In this document: positions 52,669-62,861 of the stretch, one piece after another
Position numbering within the stretch: position 1 is the first letter of the stretch
Layout: each line of letters opens with the position of its first letter
NCBI GenBank assembly: GCA_023384675.1
Contig: JAHDVK010000008.1
Location: forward strand, 178,473 to 242,472
Source: Bryobacteraceae bacterium
GTDB lineage: Bacteria; Acidobacteriota; Terriglobia; Bryobacterales; Bryobacteraceae
Reading direction: 5' to 3'
DNA length: 64,000 bases
Position numbers and translations under genes: made by a program
Notes under the pieces: model-generated
Seen by the model: the letters and a program-made list of their open reading frames with translations, nothing else
Database searches by the model: none
What the model was told of the DNA's origin: nothing

Positions 52669-53376
52669 ATGTCCGACGCCAAGTACTACCGTTCCTTTCT
52701 TGCCGCAAAGGCTGCTGGGAATCAGCGAGAAATGATTCGGAACGCATGGCGAGAATTGGATGACCCCGACGACTATGGGCAGCCAGGGTTCCGGTATCTT
52801 GCAGATCTTGCAGAGATTAACTGCGATGTCAATGGACTTGAAGAACTTCGGCGTAGGGGTCGGGCGAAGATTCAGGTCAACAGGAAGGGAGAGAAGCTTT
52901 CCGAGGAGCTGCAAAATCTTCTCGATTCACTTGATGGATATGTCAAAAGGGCAATACTACTACAGTCCATTCTTCGTTTAGTGGAGATTGAGCCGGGAGT
53001 CACGAAATCACGGTTGCACGATACATTCCATGTCTACCGGACGAAGGCGGACATGCTCAAGGGGGAACGAAAGAAGCGGGTCGAGGAAAGAGTAAGTGAG
53101 TACGTTCCTACTGGAGTCTTTGACAGGCTGGTGGGGACACCTTTAATGCGGGTCGAGGGCGAAGGCCTCGACGCCCGATTCTTTTTATCGGGGGATCAGC
53201 CGATGAGTATCGTTTCTATTCCTTTATCCGAACCGAGGTCGCCACGTCGAGAAAGGAAGCCCGTGGAAAGCATGGTGCCGAAAGAAACTGCGAGTTCTCA
53301 GGCAGGCTGCCTTTCTGGGGCTCTTTCGATCTGCCTAGCAGCTGCAATTCTGCTCTTGCTGCTCCTGGGGGCTTGA
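52669..53376 (+). CDS. Tail-anchored protein of unknown family, divergent pair member B
   Basis: 235 residues. N-terminal soluble part (MSDAKYYRSFLAAKAAG ...) is helical and charged; residues about 96-120 (LQSILRLVEIEPGVTKSRLH) look like a winged-helix recognition segment, suggesting DNA or RNA binding. The C-terminus is a single hydrophobic tail (CLSGALSICLAAAILLLLLL), so the protein should be tail-anchored in the membrane, facing the cytoplasm. No family recognised. Codon use is less GC-rich than in the housekeeping genes around it. Ends 94 nt before a strong hairpin. Confidence 0.6.
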   Translation: MSDAKYYRSFLAAKAAGNQREMIRNAWRELDDPDDYGQPGFRYLADLAEINCDVNGLEELRRRGRAKIQVNRKGEKLSEELQNLLDSLDGYVKRAILLQSILRLVEIEPGVTKSRLHDTFHVYRTKADMLKGERKKRVEERVSEYVPTGVFDRLVGTPLMRVEGEGLDARFFLSGDQPMSIVSIPLSEPRSPRRERKPVESMVPKETASSQAGCLSGALSICLAAAILLLLLLGA

Positions 53377-53470
53377 CGGTTGGGGCCAATACAGCAAGGC
53401 CATGTGCGCATTCTCGGATTAAGATAAGAGCGCTTTTCCAGCGGTTTGGTTGTCTCGAAAGAATCGAGCC

Positions 53471-53505
53471 CAGAGCAAGGGAGCCATCTTGCTTCCCTTG
53501 CTCTG
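53471..53505. terminator. Perfect 12-bp stem-loop between converging genes
   Basis: CAGAGCAAGGGA (53471-53482) and TCCCTTGCTCTG (53494-53505) pair fully around an 11-nt loop, between the tail-anchored gene and gpmA. Probably a bidirectional terminator; no long U tract. Confidence 0.65.
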
Positions 53506-53537
53506 ATAGAAGAAGCGCGCAACTTGCGATGCAGATG

Positions 53538-54287
53538 CTACGCCTTCTTCGAACCCTGTTTCGCCACCGCGTCCATCGCCGCTTTGACCTTTTCGGGGTC
53601 GCCGAGGTAGTAGGACTTGAGCGGCTTCAGATCCGCGTCGAGTTCATAAACGAGCGGCATGCCGGTGGGAATATTGAGTTCGAGGATGTCCGCGTCGCTG
53701 ATGTTGTCGAGGTACTTCACCAGCGCGCGGAGCGAATTGCCGTGGGCGAAGATCACCACGCGCTTGCCGGACTTGATCGCGGGCGCGATGGTTTCGTGCC
53801 AGTAGGGCAGGAAGCGCGCCACGGTGTCCTTCAAACATTCGGTGAGCGGAAGCTCTTCCTTCGGGATGGAGGCGTAGCGGGCTTCGTTGCCGGGGTAGCG
53901 CTCGTCTTCAGGGGTGAGCGCGGGTGGGGGGGTGTCGTAGCTGCGGCGCCAGATTTTTACCTGTTCGTCGCCGAATTTGGCGGCGGTTTCGGCCTTGTTC
54001 AGGCCCTGGAGCGCCCCGTAATGGCGTTCGTTCAGCCGCCAGGTGCGTTCCACCGGGAGCCAGAGCAGATCCATCACATCGAGGGCGATATTGGCGGTTC
54101 TGATGGCGCGGCGAAGGACCGACGTGTAGACGATGTCGAACTGATAGCCCTCGCGTTTGAGGACTTCGCCGCCTTCCTGGGCTTCGGCCATGCCTTTTTC
54201 GGACAGATCGACATCGGTCCAGCCGGTAAAGCGGTTTTCTTTATTCCAGGTGGATTCGCCGTGGCGGACAAGGACGAGTTTCTGCAT
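53538..54287 (-). CDS. gpmA: 2,3-bisphosphoglycerate-dependent phosphoglycerate mutase
   Basis: 249 residues of the histidine phosphatase superfamily interconverting 3- and 2-phosphoglycerate. [20 protein letters not shown] holds the phosphorylated His (RHG), [15 protein letters not shown] is the family loop and [18 protein letters not shown] the second His. ATG at 54287 follows GGAGG; the family N-terminus is [10 protein letters not shown]. It lies 19 nt after eno on the same strand, so the two lower-glycolysis genes are likely one transcript. Confidence 0.95.
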   Translation of the reverse strand: MQKLVLVRHGESTWNKENRFTGWTDVDLSEKGMAEAQEGGEVLKREGYQFDIVYTSVLRRAIRTANIALDVMDLLWLPVERTWRLNERHYGALQGLNKAETAAKFGDEQVKIWRRSYDTPPPALTPEDERYPGNEARYASIPKEELPLTECLKDTVARFLPYWHETIAPAIKSGKRVVIFAHGNSLRALVKYLDNISDADILELNIPTGMPLVYELDADLKPLKSYYLGDPEKVKAAMDAVAKQGSKKA

Positions 54288-54306
54288 CGGTGATTCCTCC
54301 TTCTGG

Positions 54307-55650
<1,344 letters not shown>

Positions 55651-55736
55651 TCATATCGAGGGGTGCGGTTTCAGGAACGGGGAGCATGGCGTAGGTGTTT
55701 GACTGAGCCTGGACTTGTGGATAAGATGCTCTCGCC

Positions 55737-56669
55737 ATGATGCGAAACCTGTCTGCGCTCCTTTGTGCCGCAGCCTCGATATTCGCGCAGGCGGAGCGCC
55801 CGCGCGCGCCGTGGCCTCCGCCCGGTGGCGTGATTCCCATGATCATCGATGCCGACGCGGCGAACGAAATCGACGACCAGTATGCGATCTCGCTGGCCCT
55901 GGGTTTTCCGGAGCGGATCCGCATTGAGGGATTCGTGGCCGCGCATTTCGGGCTGGCGGGCGGCGCGCAGGGGATCGACAAATCCTTCAAGGAAATCGAA
56001 CTCCTGCTGGAAAAGGCCGGCATGACGGGCAAATATCCCATCAAGCGCGGTTCGGACCCGATTGTCTATCGCGACCGGATCCCGGAATCCGAGGGCGTGG
56101 ACTTCATCATTGAACGGGCACTGAAAGCGACGCCCGAACAGCCGTTGTGGCTGGTGCTTTTGGGGCCTGCGACCAACGCGGCTGCGGCGCTGCTCAAGGA
56201 ACCGCGCATCGCGGACCGGCTCGTGGTTTTCTGGCATGGCCGGACGCAGTGGCCGCTGCGCTGCTGGAATTTCAATGCCTACAACGACATTAAGGCCGCT
56301 CAACTGTTGTTCGAATTGCCATGCCGCTTCGTTCTGTTCGACACGGGCACGTACCTGACGATTGACATGGAGGAGTCCGAACGGCGCTTCGCTCATCTAG
56401 GGCCGCTAGGCAATTACCTGCACGAGTTCCGGAAGACGAAGCCCTACTTCAGTTCGCCGCGCAAAGGATTTTTCGATCTGGGCGATATTGTGGCTTTCGT
56501 GGATCCCGGCGCGGTCCGGTGGGAGAGAACCGGCGCGCCGCGGGTCGATCACGATCTGCGGTACGATTTCTCGAAGACATACGGCGAAATTGTCCGTATC
56601 TATCACGTGGAACGCGATCGCAGTTTCGACCTGCTCGAGGAAGCTCTGCGGCGCCTGCACGCACGCTGA
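55737..56669 (+). CDS. Exported nucleoside hydrolase-like protein
   Basis: 310 residues. Signal peptide (MMRNLSALLCAAASIFAQ), then IIDADAANEIDDQYAISLAL, the aspartate cluster that coordinates Ca in nucleoside hydrolases (D-x-D-x5-DD form). LVLLGPATNAAAALL is the second family motif. Family members cleave purine or pyrimidine nucleosides to base and ribose; the substrate here is unknown. The export signal suggests periplasmic scavenging. Lies 143 nt from eno on the opposite strand with no obvious partner. Confidence 0.85.
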   Translation: MMRNLSALLCAAASIFAQAERPRAPWPPPGGVIPMIIDADAANEIDDQYAISLALGFPERIRIEGFVAAHFGLAGGAQGIDKSFKEIELLLEKAGMTGKYPIKRGSDPIVYRDRIPESEGVDFIIERALKATPEQPLWLVLLGPATNAAAALLKEPRIADRLVVFWHGRTQWPLRCWNFNAYNDIKAAQLLFELPCRFVLFDTGTYLTIDMEESERRFAHLGPLGNYLHEFRKTKPYFSSPRKGFFDLGDIVAFVDPGAVRWERTGAPRVDHDLRYDFSKTYGEIVRIYHVERDRSFDLLEEALRRLHAR

Positions 56670-56730
56670 GGCGCTCTTTCGCTCAGGCCCCAGCCTTGAT
56701 AGGGTGTAGTCAGCAAAGGAGACCGTGTTC

Positions 56731-57543
56731 ATGTTGAAGAAACTCCTCCTCCCGGTTGACTTTTCCGCGCGTTCGTTAAAGGCCGCCGAGCATGCGCGGT
56801 ATCTGGCTTCGCAGAGCAATTGCGAGGTGGTGCTGCTGCATGTGGTTGAGCCTTCGCGGAAGACCGATCCGCCGCCGGCCGAGACCGGTTTGCCCGCTCT
56901 GAAAGGGATTCTGTGCGGCGCGGCGGTAAGGACGGTGGAACTGACGGGCGACCCGGCGCCGACGATTCTCGATTATGCGGGGCACTATCAGCCGGACCTG
57001 GTTGTGATGCCGACGCACGGCTATGGCGTGATGCGGCGGTTTCTGCTGGGGTCGGTGACGGCCAAGGTGCTGCACGACTCCGAGTTTCCGGTGTGGACGG
57101 GCATTCACGGCGATGTGGAACATGAGACGGCGCCGTTCAAGGGCATCGGCCATGTGGTGTGCGCGGTGGATCTGGGGCCGCCGAGCGAGCATGCGGTGCG
57201 GTGGTCGGCCCAGTTCGCCTCGGCGTTCGACGCGAAGCTGACGGTGGTGCATGCGAGTCCGCAACTGGTGCCGGTGGTGGGCGTGGTGCATGAGCCGGAG
57301 TGGCGCGCGCACGTGCTGGAGGCACTGCAAAAGACGATGGCGGAGCTGCTGGAAAAGGCGGGGGTGGTGGCCGATGCGCGGCTGGTGGCGGGCGACGCGC
57401 CAGGCGCGGTGGTGGCGGCGCTGGAGGAGGCGGGGGGCGATGTACTGGTGATCGGGCGGTCGCCGCACGGGATGCTCGGACGGCTGCGCACGGCGGCGTA
57501 TGCGATTATCCGGCACTCGTCGCGGCCCGTGATCAGCGTGTAG
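56731..57543 (+). CDS. Universal stress protein with two Usp domains
   Basis: 270 residues, soluble. Domain 1 at about 1-135 (KKLLLPVDFSARSLKAAEHA; ADP/ATP-loop region PTHGYGVMRRFLLGSVTAKV) and domain 2 at about 137-270 (HVVCAVDLGPPSEHAVRWSA; IGRSPHGMLGRLRTAAYAII). The G-x2-G-x9-G-S type loop is fairly well kept in domain 1 (HGYGVMRRFLLGS). Two-domain Usps bind ATP and affect stress tolerance. AAAGGAG lies before the ATG at 56731; a GTG at 56725 is an alternative. First of a co-oriented group with YhhN and trpB2. Confidence 0.9.
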   Translation: MLKKLLLPVDFSARSLKAAEHARYLASQSNCEVVLLHVVEPSRKTDPPPAETGLPALKGILCGAAVRTVELTGDPAPTILDYAGHYQPDLVVMPTHGYGVMRRFLLGSVTAKVLHDSEFPVWTGIHGDVEHETAPFKGIGHVVCAVDLGPPSEHAVRWSAQFASAFDAKLTVVHASPQLVPVVGVVHEPEWRAHVLEALQKTMAELLEKAGVVADARLVAGDAPGAVVAALEEAGGDVLVIGRSPHGMLGRLRTAAYAIIRHSSRPVISV

Positions 57544-57552
57544 GCGGCTGCG

Positions 57553-58200
57553 ATGCGGCGCCTGGTCCTGTTGATGCTGCCCGTGGTGAGCGCGCTGCTG
57601 GCGCTAGCCGGGCAGGGGCTGGGCTGGAAACTCGGCGTGCCGTTTGCGTGCGCGATGGCTCTGGTGGCGCTGCTGGATCCGCGGCGCGAGGGGCGGCGGG
57701 CGCTGTGGTGGGTGGTAGCGGCGTTTGCGTTTTCGATGGCGGGGGATTACTTTCTGTCGTCGAGGCGGGGGCGGGAGTCGTACTTTTTGTACGGCATCGC
57801 GGCGTTCTGGGTGGCGCACCTGGGGTACCTGGCGTATGCGCTGACGCGCGGGCGGGTCCATGTGCATGCGCTGATTCTGCTGCTGGCGGGGTATCTCACG
57901 TATCACTTCCGGATGGTGGCGCCGGCGATTGAGAGCCCGGTGTTGTCGGGGGCGGTGCTGGCTTACCTGCTCGTTTCGTGCGTGAGCATGGCGGCGGCGA
58001 TCGGGATGAAAACGAACCCGGGCGAGCGATGGCTGTACGTGGCTGGGGTGGCGCTGATTCTGTTTTCGGACACGGTGATTTCGTTCAGGGAGTTTCTGAA
58101 TTTCCACCGGCTGAACGCGCTGATCCTGCCGGCGTATTACCTGGCGCAGATTCTGATTCTGCACGGGGTGCTATTGCGGCGCGATCTTCGATACACTTGA
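57553..58200 (+). CDS. YhhN family membrane protein (lysoplasmalogenase-like)
   Basis: 215 residues, eight predicted membrane helices. Family residues appear in [25 protein letters not shown] and [16 protein letters not shown] (conserved Asp in each of the first and last). The TMEM86/YhhN family includes vertebrate lysoplasmalogenases that hydrolyse the vinyl-ether bond of lysoplasmalogens; bacterial substrates are mostly unproven. It begins 9 nt after the Usp stop, so the genes are likely cotranscribed. Confidence 0.85.
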   Translation: MRRLVLLMLPVVSALLALAGQGLGWKLGVPFACAMALVALLDPRREGRRALWWVVAAFAFSMAGDYFLSSRRGRESYFLYGIAAFWVAHLGYLAYALTRGRVHVHALILLLAGYLTYHFRMVAPAIESPVLSGAVLAYLLVSCVSMAAAIGMKTNPGERWLYVAGVALILFSDTVISFREFLNFHRLNALILPAYYLAQILILHGVLLRRDLRYT

Positions 58201-58223
58201 CCCTTTGCCGGACTGAAACGACC

Positions 58224-59588
58224 ATGAACGAAACGATCAAATACCTACTCGACGAAACGCGCCTGCCGAAGCGGTGGTACAACCTGGTGGCGGACCTGCC
58301 GGCTCCGCCGCCGCCGGTGCTGCATCCGGGGACGCTGCAGCCGGTGGGGCCGGACGACCTGGCGCCGCTGTTTCCAATGAGCCTGATTTTGCAGGAGGTG
58401 AGCGGGGAGCGCGAGGTGGAGATTCCGGAGCCGGTGCGCCAGGTGTACAAACAGTGGCGCTGCACGCCGCTGTATCGCGCGCGCCGCTGGGAGAAGGCGC
58501 TGGATACGCCCGCGCGGATCTATTACAAGTACGAGGGCGTGAGTCCGGCGGGTTCGCACAAGCCGAATACGGCGGTGGCGCAGGCGTTCTACAACAAGGA
58601 AGCGGGCGTGAAGCGAATCACGACCGAGACGGGCGCGGGGCAATGGGGGTCGTCGCTGGCGTTCGCGGGGGCGCTGTTCGGGCTGGAGATCGACGTGTAT
58701 ATGGTGAGGGTGAGTTATAACCAGAAGCCCTACCGGCGGGCGTTGATGGAGGCGTACGGGGCGCGGTGCGTGGCTTCGCCGTCGCCGGAGACGGCATCGG
58801 GGCGGGCGATTCTGGAGAAGCGGCCGGATCATCCGGGGTCGCTGGGAATCGCGATCTCCGAAGCGGTGGAACTGGCGGCGCAGCGGGACGATACGAAGTA
58901 TGCGTTGGGGTCGGTATTGAATCACGTGCTGCTGCACCAGACGGTAATCGGGCTGGAGGCGATGGAGCAGTTGGCGCTGGCGGACGATTATCCGGATGTT
59001 ATTGTGGGGTGTACGGGCGGAGGTTCGAATTTCGCCGGGATCGCGTTTCCGTTTATCGGCGAGAAGATCAAGCAGGGGAAGCCGACGCGGATCGTGGCGG
59101 TGGAGCCGGCGGCGTGCCCGTCACTGACGCGCGGCATGTATGCGTACGATTTCGGCGACACGGCGCATCTGACGCCGCTGACGAAGATGCACACGCTGGG
59201 GTCGACGTTTACGCCGCCGGGATTCCACGCGGGCGGTTTGCGGTATCACGGGATGGCGCCGCTGGTGAGTCATGTCAAGGAATTGGGACTGATCGAGGCA
59301 ACGTCGTATCACCAGACGGGGTGTTTCGCCGCGGGTCTCGATTTCGCGCGGGCGGAGGGGATTCTGCCGGCGCCGGAGGCGAATCATGCGGTGAAAGGGG
59401 CGCTGGAAGAGGCGTTGAAGTGCAAGGAGGAGGGTGTTTCACGGGCGATTCTGTTCAATTTGTGTGGACACGGGCACTTTGACATGCAGGCGTACATCGA
59501 TTATCAGGCGGGGAAGCTGACCGACCAGGAGTATGACCCGAGCGAACTGGCGATGGCGCTTTCGGGTTTGCCCTCGGTACCGGCATAG
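58224..59588 (+). CDS. trpB: TrpB-like pyridoxal-phosphate enzyme (TrpB2 type)
   Basis: 454 residues of the tryptophan synthase beta family. PLP lysine in [16 protein letters not shown], substrate loop TETGAGQWG and phosphate loop [16 protein letters not shown] are all present. The long N-terminal extension (about 60 residues) and length above 430 match TrpB2, which often occurs without TrpA and can use serine and indole alone. No trpA lies nearby. ATG at 58224 starts 24 nt after the YhhN stop. Confidence 0.9.
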   Translation: MNETIKYLLDETRLPKRWYNLVADLPAPPPPVLHPGTLQPVGPDDLAPLFPMSLILQEVSGEREVEIPEPVRQVYKQWRCTPLYRARRWEKALDTPARIYYKYEGVSPAGSHKPNTAVAQAFYNKEAGVKRITTETGAGQWGSSLAFAGALFGLEIDVYMVRVSYNQKPYRRALMEAYGARCVASPSPETASGRAILEKRPDHPGSLGIAISEAVELAAQRDDTKYALGSVLNHVLLHQTVIGLEAMEQLALADDYPDVIVGCTGGGSNFAGIAFPFIGEKIKQGKPTRIVAVEPAACPSLTRGMYAYDFGDTAHLTPLTKMHTLGSTFTPPGFHAGGLRYHGMAPLVSHVKELGLIEATSYHQTGCFAAGLDFARAEGILPAPEANHAVKGALEEALKCKEEGVSRAILFNLCGHGHFDMQAYIDYQAGKLTDQEYDPSELAMALSGLPSVPA

Positions 59589-59600
59589 CCGGATTGGCCT

Positions 59601-60188
59601 ATGGTCCCGAGCGTCCAAAGCAGCCTGAAGGCGGGCTGCTTGGTTTTGATGTCCGTGCTGAACTGCGGTTGCGGAAATGACGGGGGCGCCGCGGATGCGG
59701 CGGAGATCGCGCAGACCGTGGCGGCCAGTCAGGAGTTCAACGCGCCCCAGGTGGTATATTTGAAGACCCGGGCTGGGCTGCCCTGCTCACAGGCGCTTGT
59801 GTCCGACCTCGATTGGTCCAGATGGGAGGGTTTGGGCCTTGGGTCAACCAGGGATGTGGTGGGAGGCGAGGGCGCTAGCTGCCAATTCACGCTATCGGAG
59901 AACGCCCGCCTTGTCATTGAAGCGCATCAACATGTGCTCAAAGGAAATTTTCCGGGGGGCGCAGATCCGAATCTGATTGCGGCGCCATTGGCGGTCCGGA
60001 ATTTGACGAGGGTCGTCTCCAGCAGGCGAGTCAGCGACGAAACCTGGGAGGCGGAGGTGGAATGGCATTGGAATCCGAACTCGCTGGGGGAACGCATGGG
60101 GGTGGATGTGGGGCCCAAGACGGCATGGGCCGTTCTTGGCATTGACGCTGGCGGCTGGCGGCTGCTCTCGCTGCGGTTGGGGCCGTAG
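59601..60188 (+). CDS. Putative lipoprotein, function unknown
   Basis: 195 residues with a lipobox-like N-terminus (LVLMSVLNCGCGN; Cys at about 23 or 25). The mature part is beta-rich and includes DPNLIAAPLAVRNLTRVVSS and ETWEAEVEWHWNPNSLGERM, a pattern of small periplasmic proteins without a recognised family. Starts 12 nt after trpB and may be its passenger. Ends before the exopolysaccharide locus. Confidence 0.62.
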   Translation: MVPSVQSSLKAGCLVLMSVLNCGCGNDGGAADAAEIAQTVAASQEFNAPQVVYLKTRAGLPCSQALVSDLDWSRWEGLGLGSTRDVVGGEGASCQFTLSENARLVIEAHQHVLKGNFPGGADPNLIAAPLAVRNLTRVVSSRRVSDETWEAEVEWHWNPNSLGERMGVDVGPKTAWAVLGIDAGGWRLLSLRLGP

Positions 60189-60209
60189 CGGACACTCGCG
60201 CAGGCGGGA

Positions 60210-60230
60210 ATGTTTCCACCCCAGAAACAT
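60210..60230. repeat. 7-bp inverted repeat ATGTTTC/GAAACAT
   Basis: ATGTTTC (60210-60216) and GAAACAT (60224-60230) are exact complements 7 nt apart, 21 nt after the lipoprotein stop. Possible terminator or operator; no U tract. Confidence 0.35.
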
Positions 60231-60253
60231 CTGAATTTCAGGCACATTCCTGC

Positions 60254-60267
60254 TTGACAAACGTCAA
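60254..60267. promoter_or_regulatory. TTGAC/GTCAA inverted repeat overlapping a -35-like TTGACA
   Basis: TTGACAAACGTCAA contains TTGAC (60254-60258) and GTCAA (60263-60267) as perfect arms with a 4-nt centre, and its left arm is a perfect -35 hexamer. No good -10 box follows at 16-18 nt (CAACAT is the best). It may be the control site of the exopolysaccharide locus. Confidence 0.35.
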
Positions 60268-60369
60268 TGCCATCCTGCAACATAAGCTAGTTGATTTGTT
60301 TTTTCAAGGCGCGGGGGAGGTTTCGCCCGCACAGGGAAATGGGACCGACATGGCGGTAGCTTGTCCGAA

Positions 60370-61782
60370 ATGAGGCGTATGCCTGCTTTCGGCGAACCGA
60401 TTCCGGCGGCATGGGCGCCGTCCGCGCGAGCCACCAGGTGGACGGTTTCGGCCGCGCGGGAATGGACCTGGAAGCAGCTTGCGGCGGTTTTTGCCCTGCA
60501 CATGGCGCTTGGGTTGGCGATGCACCGGTTGCCGCCGCTGGCGACGATTCACGCTTTATTGACGATCATTGCGGTGGTGGCAATCAGCCTATACGCGACC
60601 CGGCCTAGCCTCGTGCTGATGAGCATCTGCTATGTGACGGGAGCGGAAGTGCTCTGGCGGATGTCGAAGGCATTTCTCTTCCATGAAACGGGCAAGTACG
60701 TGATTGTGTTGCTTTGTGTAATCGGCCTGCTGCGCCTGGAGAGGCCCAGGCTACTCGGGCCGGCGCTTATCTACCTGTTTCTTCTCCTGCCGTCAGTCGC
60801 CATCACCTACAATCTGTTCGCGGGCTTTGACTTCTTCCGCAGGGCGGTCTTGTTTTCGCTGGCGGGTCCGCTGGCGATCACCGCGGCAATCTGTTTTTGC
60901 GGCAATTTGCGGTTCAGTGCGGGCGAATTATGGCGAAGTCTGTGTTGCATGGCGTTCCCGCTCATGGGGGTGGCCGCCGTCACCATGGTTTCGACGTACT
61001 GGCGCGAGGGGGTTCAGTTCACGACCGAGGCGAACTTCGAGACGAGCGGGGGATTCGGACCGAACCAAGTGGCCTCGGCGCTCGCGCTGGGCGCATTACT
61101 TCTGTTTCTAGGCGCACTGCTAATCGAGCTTCACTGGACCGTGAAATGGCTTGCCTTCGCGGTGGCCACGATCTACGCGGCGCAAAGCGTGATGACGTTT
61201 TCCCGGGGAGGGATACTCGCCGTTCTGTTGAGTTTGGCTCTCGTCGGCCCTCTTCTTTTGCGCACGAGGCGTCGCATACTCATCGGCGCCGCCTCATTAG
61301 TGGTCCTGGTGGTGGTTGGCGCGGGCCTTTTCTCCGCCATGAACCATTACACCGGGGGAATGCTTCAGAAGCGTTTCCAGAAAGAGGGGATGAGCGGGCG
61401 GGAACAACTCATGCTGACCGACCTGGCGCTTTGGGCTGAGAATCCGGTGTTTGGGGTTGGCGTGGGAATTTCGAAGTATTACCACAGAAACAACACGGCC
61501 TCGCACACGGAATTCACTCGCGCACTTGCGGAGAACGGCTCGTTCGGAGCGCTGGCTTATCTGATCCTCGCGGCGGTCACGCTCAGGCGGGGCTGGTTCG
61601 TCTTTGGACAGAAGCACTCCGCGTACCGGGCGCTGCTGCTGGCCTCGATGATCTGGGCGTTTCTCTATATGTTCGTGAACGCGAACCGGACAGCTGCGCC
61701 GGCGCTGGCGATGGGGCTTGGTTTCGTGTCTGTCCAGACGCGGAGGGCGTGGGGGGCTTCGCCGTCCGGGAGGACCGGATAG
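60370..61782 (+). CDS. O-antigen ligase/polymerase-like membrane protein (Wzy/WaaL)
   Basis: 470 residues with about eleven membrane helices, starting at QLAAVFALHMALGLAMH. The large extracytoplasmic loop (about residues 320-375) contains GMSGREQLMLTDLALWAENPVFGVG, which matches Wzy_C/WaaL-type polymerase or ligase domains with the conserved Arg/Glu segment. It polymerises or attaches polysaccharide repeat units. ATG at 60370 is used; a TTG at 60361 is possible. It overlaps the next gene only if that gene's upstream GTG is used. Confidence 0.82.
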   Translation: MRRMPAFGEPIPAAWAPSARATRWTVSAAREWTWKQLAAVFALHMALGLAMHRLPPLATIHALLTIIAVVAISLYATRPSLVLMSICYVTGAEVLWRMSKAFLFHETGKYVIVLLCVIGLLRLERPRLLGPALIYLFLLLPSVAITYNLFAGFDFFRRAVLFSLAGPLAITAAICFCGNLRFSAGELWRSLCCMAFPLMGVAAVTMVSTYWREGVQFTTEANFETSGGFGPNQVASALALGALLLFLGALLIELHWTVKWLAFAVATIYAAQSVMTFSRGGILAVLLSLALVGPLLLRTRRRILIGAASLVVLVVVGAGLFSAMNHYTGGMLQKRFQKEGMSGREQLMLTDLALWAENPVFGVGVGISKYYHRNNTASHTEFTRALAENGSFGALAYLILAAVTLRRGWFVFGQKHSAYRALLLASMIWAFLYMFVNANRTAAPALAMGLGFVSVQTRRAWGASPSGRTG

Positions 61783-61784
61783 CG

Positions 61785-62861
61785 GTGGCGAACACCGCCG
61801 GAGCCACGCCGCCGCCGGTGCTGCTGATCGCTCCGTTTCTAGCGGGCAAGGACGGGCGCTGGTGTTACGCCGAAGACCTGTCCGCGCGCCTGGAGGGCTG
61901 CGGACTTCCGGTTCGGAGGAGCTCCACGGTCAACACAAAAATCATACGTCTTGCGGACATGATCGCCAGTTCGCTGGGCGCACGCGGAGAGTTTGGCGCG
62001 GCCATTGTGGATGTGTACAGCGGCCAAGCGTTTATATGGGCCGAAGCCGCGGCGAGGGCTCTTGCTTTGCGCGGAAAACCTTTCATTGCCGCCTTGCATG
62101 GCGGCAATCTTCCGGAGTTCGCAAGCCGCCATCAACGGCGAATGAAAGCCCTGCTCGGCACCGCCGCCGCGGTGGTCGCTCCTTCCGATTATCTGCGTCA
62201 TGCGTTTCGTGTTTGGCGTGCCGATTTGGGGCTGCTGCCCAACGCAGTCGATCTGGGGCTGTATCCAAGCGCGCTCAGAGCATCCCCGAGGGCCCATCTC
62301 ATGTGGCTACGGTCGTTCCATTCAATGTATAACCCAGCGATGGCGATCCGGGTCTTAAAGAAAATTTCGGAAAAATGGCCGTTGGCGCGATTGACTATGG
62401 TGGGAATGGACCGCGGCGACGGCAGCCGTCAGGATTGTCAGAGACTAGCATCGGAGCTTGGTCTCGGCCAGCGGGTTCATTTTGCCGGGGTGATCCCCAA
62501 AGCGGAAGTGGGACATGTTTTAAGCCGGGGCGACATTTTTCTCAACACCACGAATGTGGATAATGCGCCCGTGAGCGTGCTCGAGGCGATGGCGTGCGGA
62601 CTGTGCGTGGTGAGCACGAACGCGGGCGGGGTGCCGCATTTGATTCGCGATGGCGTGGATGGGCTACTGGTGAGAGCCGGAGATGAGGCGGCCATGGCCG
62701 GGCGGGTTCTTCAATTACTGGAGGACAACAGCTTGTCCACCCGCATTTCCTGGGAGGCGATGACGAAGGCCCGTGAGTTTGGCTGGGAAAGAGTGCTTCC
62801 TCAATGGATCCACCTGCTGCAACGTGTCGCGCCATCGGCCTACGGAGCCGTTTTATGTTGA
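61785..62861 (+). CDS. GT-B glycosyltransferase (group 1, GT4-like)
   Basis: 358 residues. The C-terminal Rossmann half contains VSVLEAMACGLCVVSTNAGG, the donor-sugar-binding E-containing signature of GT4 enzymes, though the first Glu of EX7E is replaced by Asn-containing NVDNAPVSV. N-terminal half has SDYLRHAFRVWR and LPNAVDLGLYP. It transfers a sugar in exopolysaccharide synthesis; donor unknown. GTG at 61785 has GGGAGGA about 11 nt before it; a GTG at 61749 would overlap the previous gene by 34 nt. Confidence 0.85.
   Translation: MANTAGATPPPVLLIAPFLAGKDGRWCYAEDLSARLEGCGLPVRRSSTVNTKIIRLADMIASSLGARGEFGAAIVDVYSGQAFIWAEAAARALALRGKPFIAALHGGNLPEFASRHQRRMKALLGTAAAVVAPSDYLRHAFRVWRADLGLLPNAVDLGLYPSALRASPRAHLMWLRSFHSMYNPAMAIRVLKKISEKWPLARLTMVGMDRGDGSRQDCQRLASELGLGQRVHFAGVIPKAEVGHVLSRGDIFLNTTNVDNAPVSVLEAMACGLCVVSTNAGGVPHLIRDGVDGLLVRAGDEAAMAGRVLQLLEDNSLSTRISWEAMTKAREFGWERVLPQWIHLLQRVAPSAYGAVLC

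Noticed and set aside
60240..60262. Sigma-54 promoter before the exopolysaccharide genes
   Set aside because: GGCAC and TGC are present but GG and GC are 9 nt apart and not the required 10.
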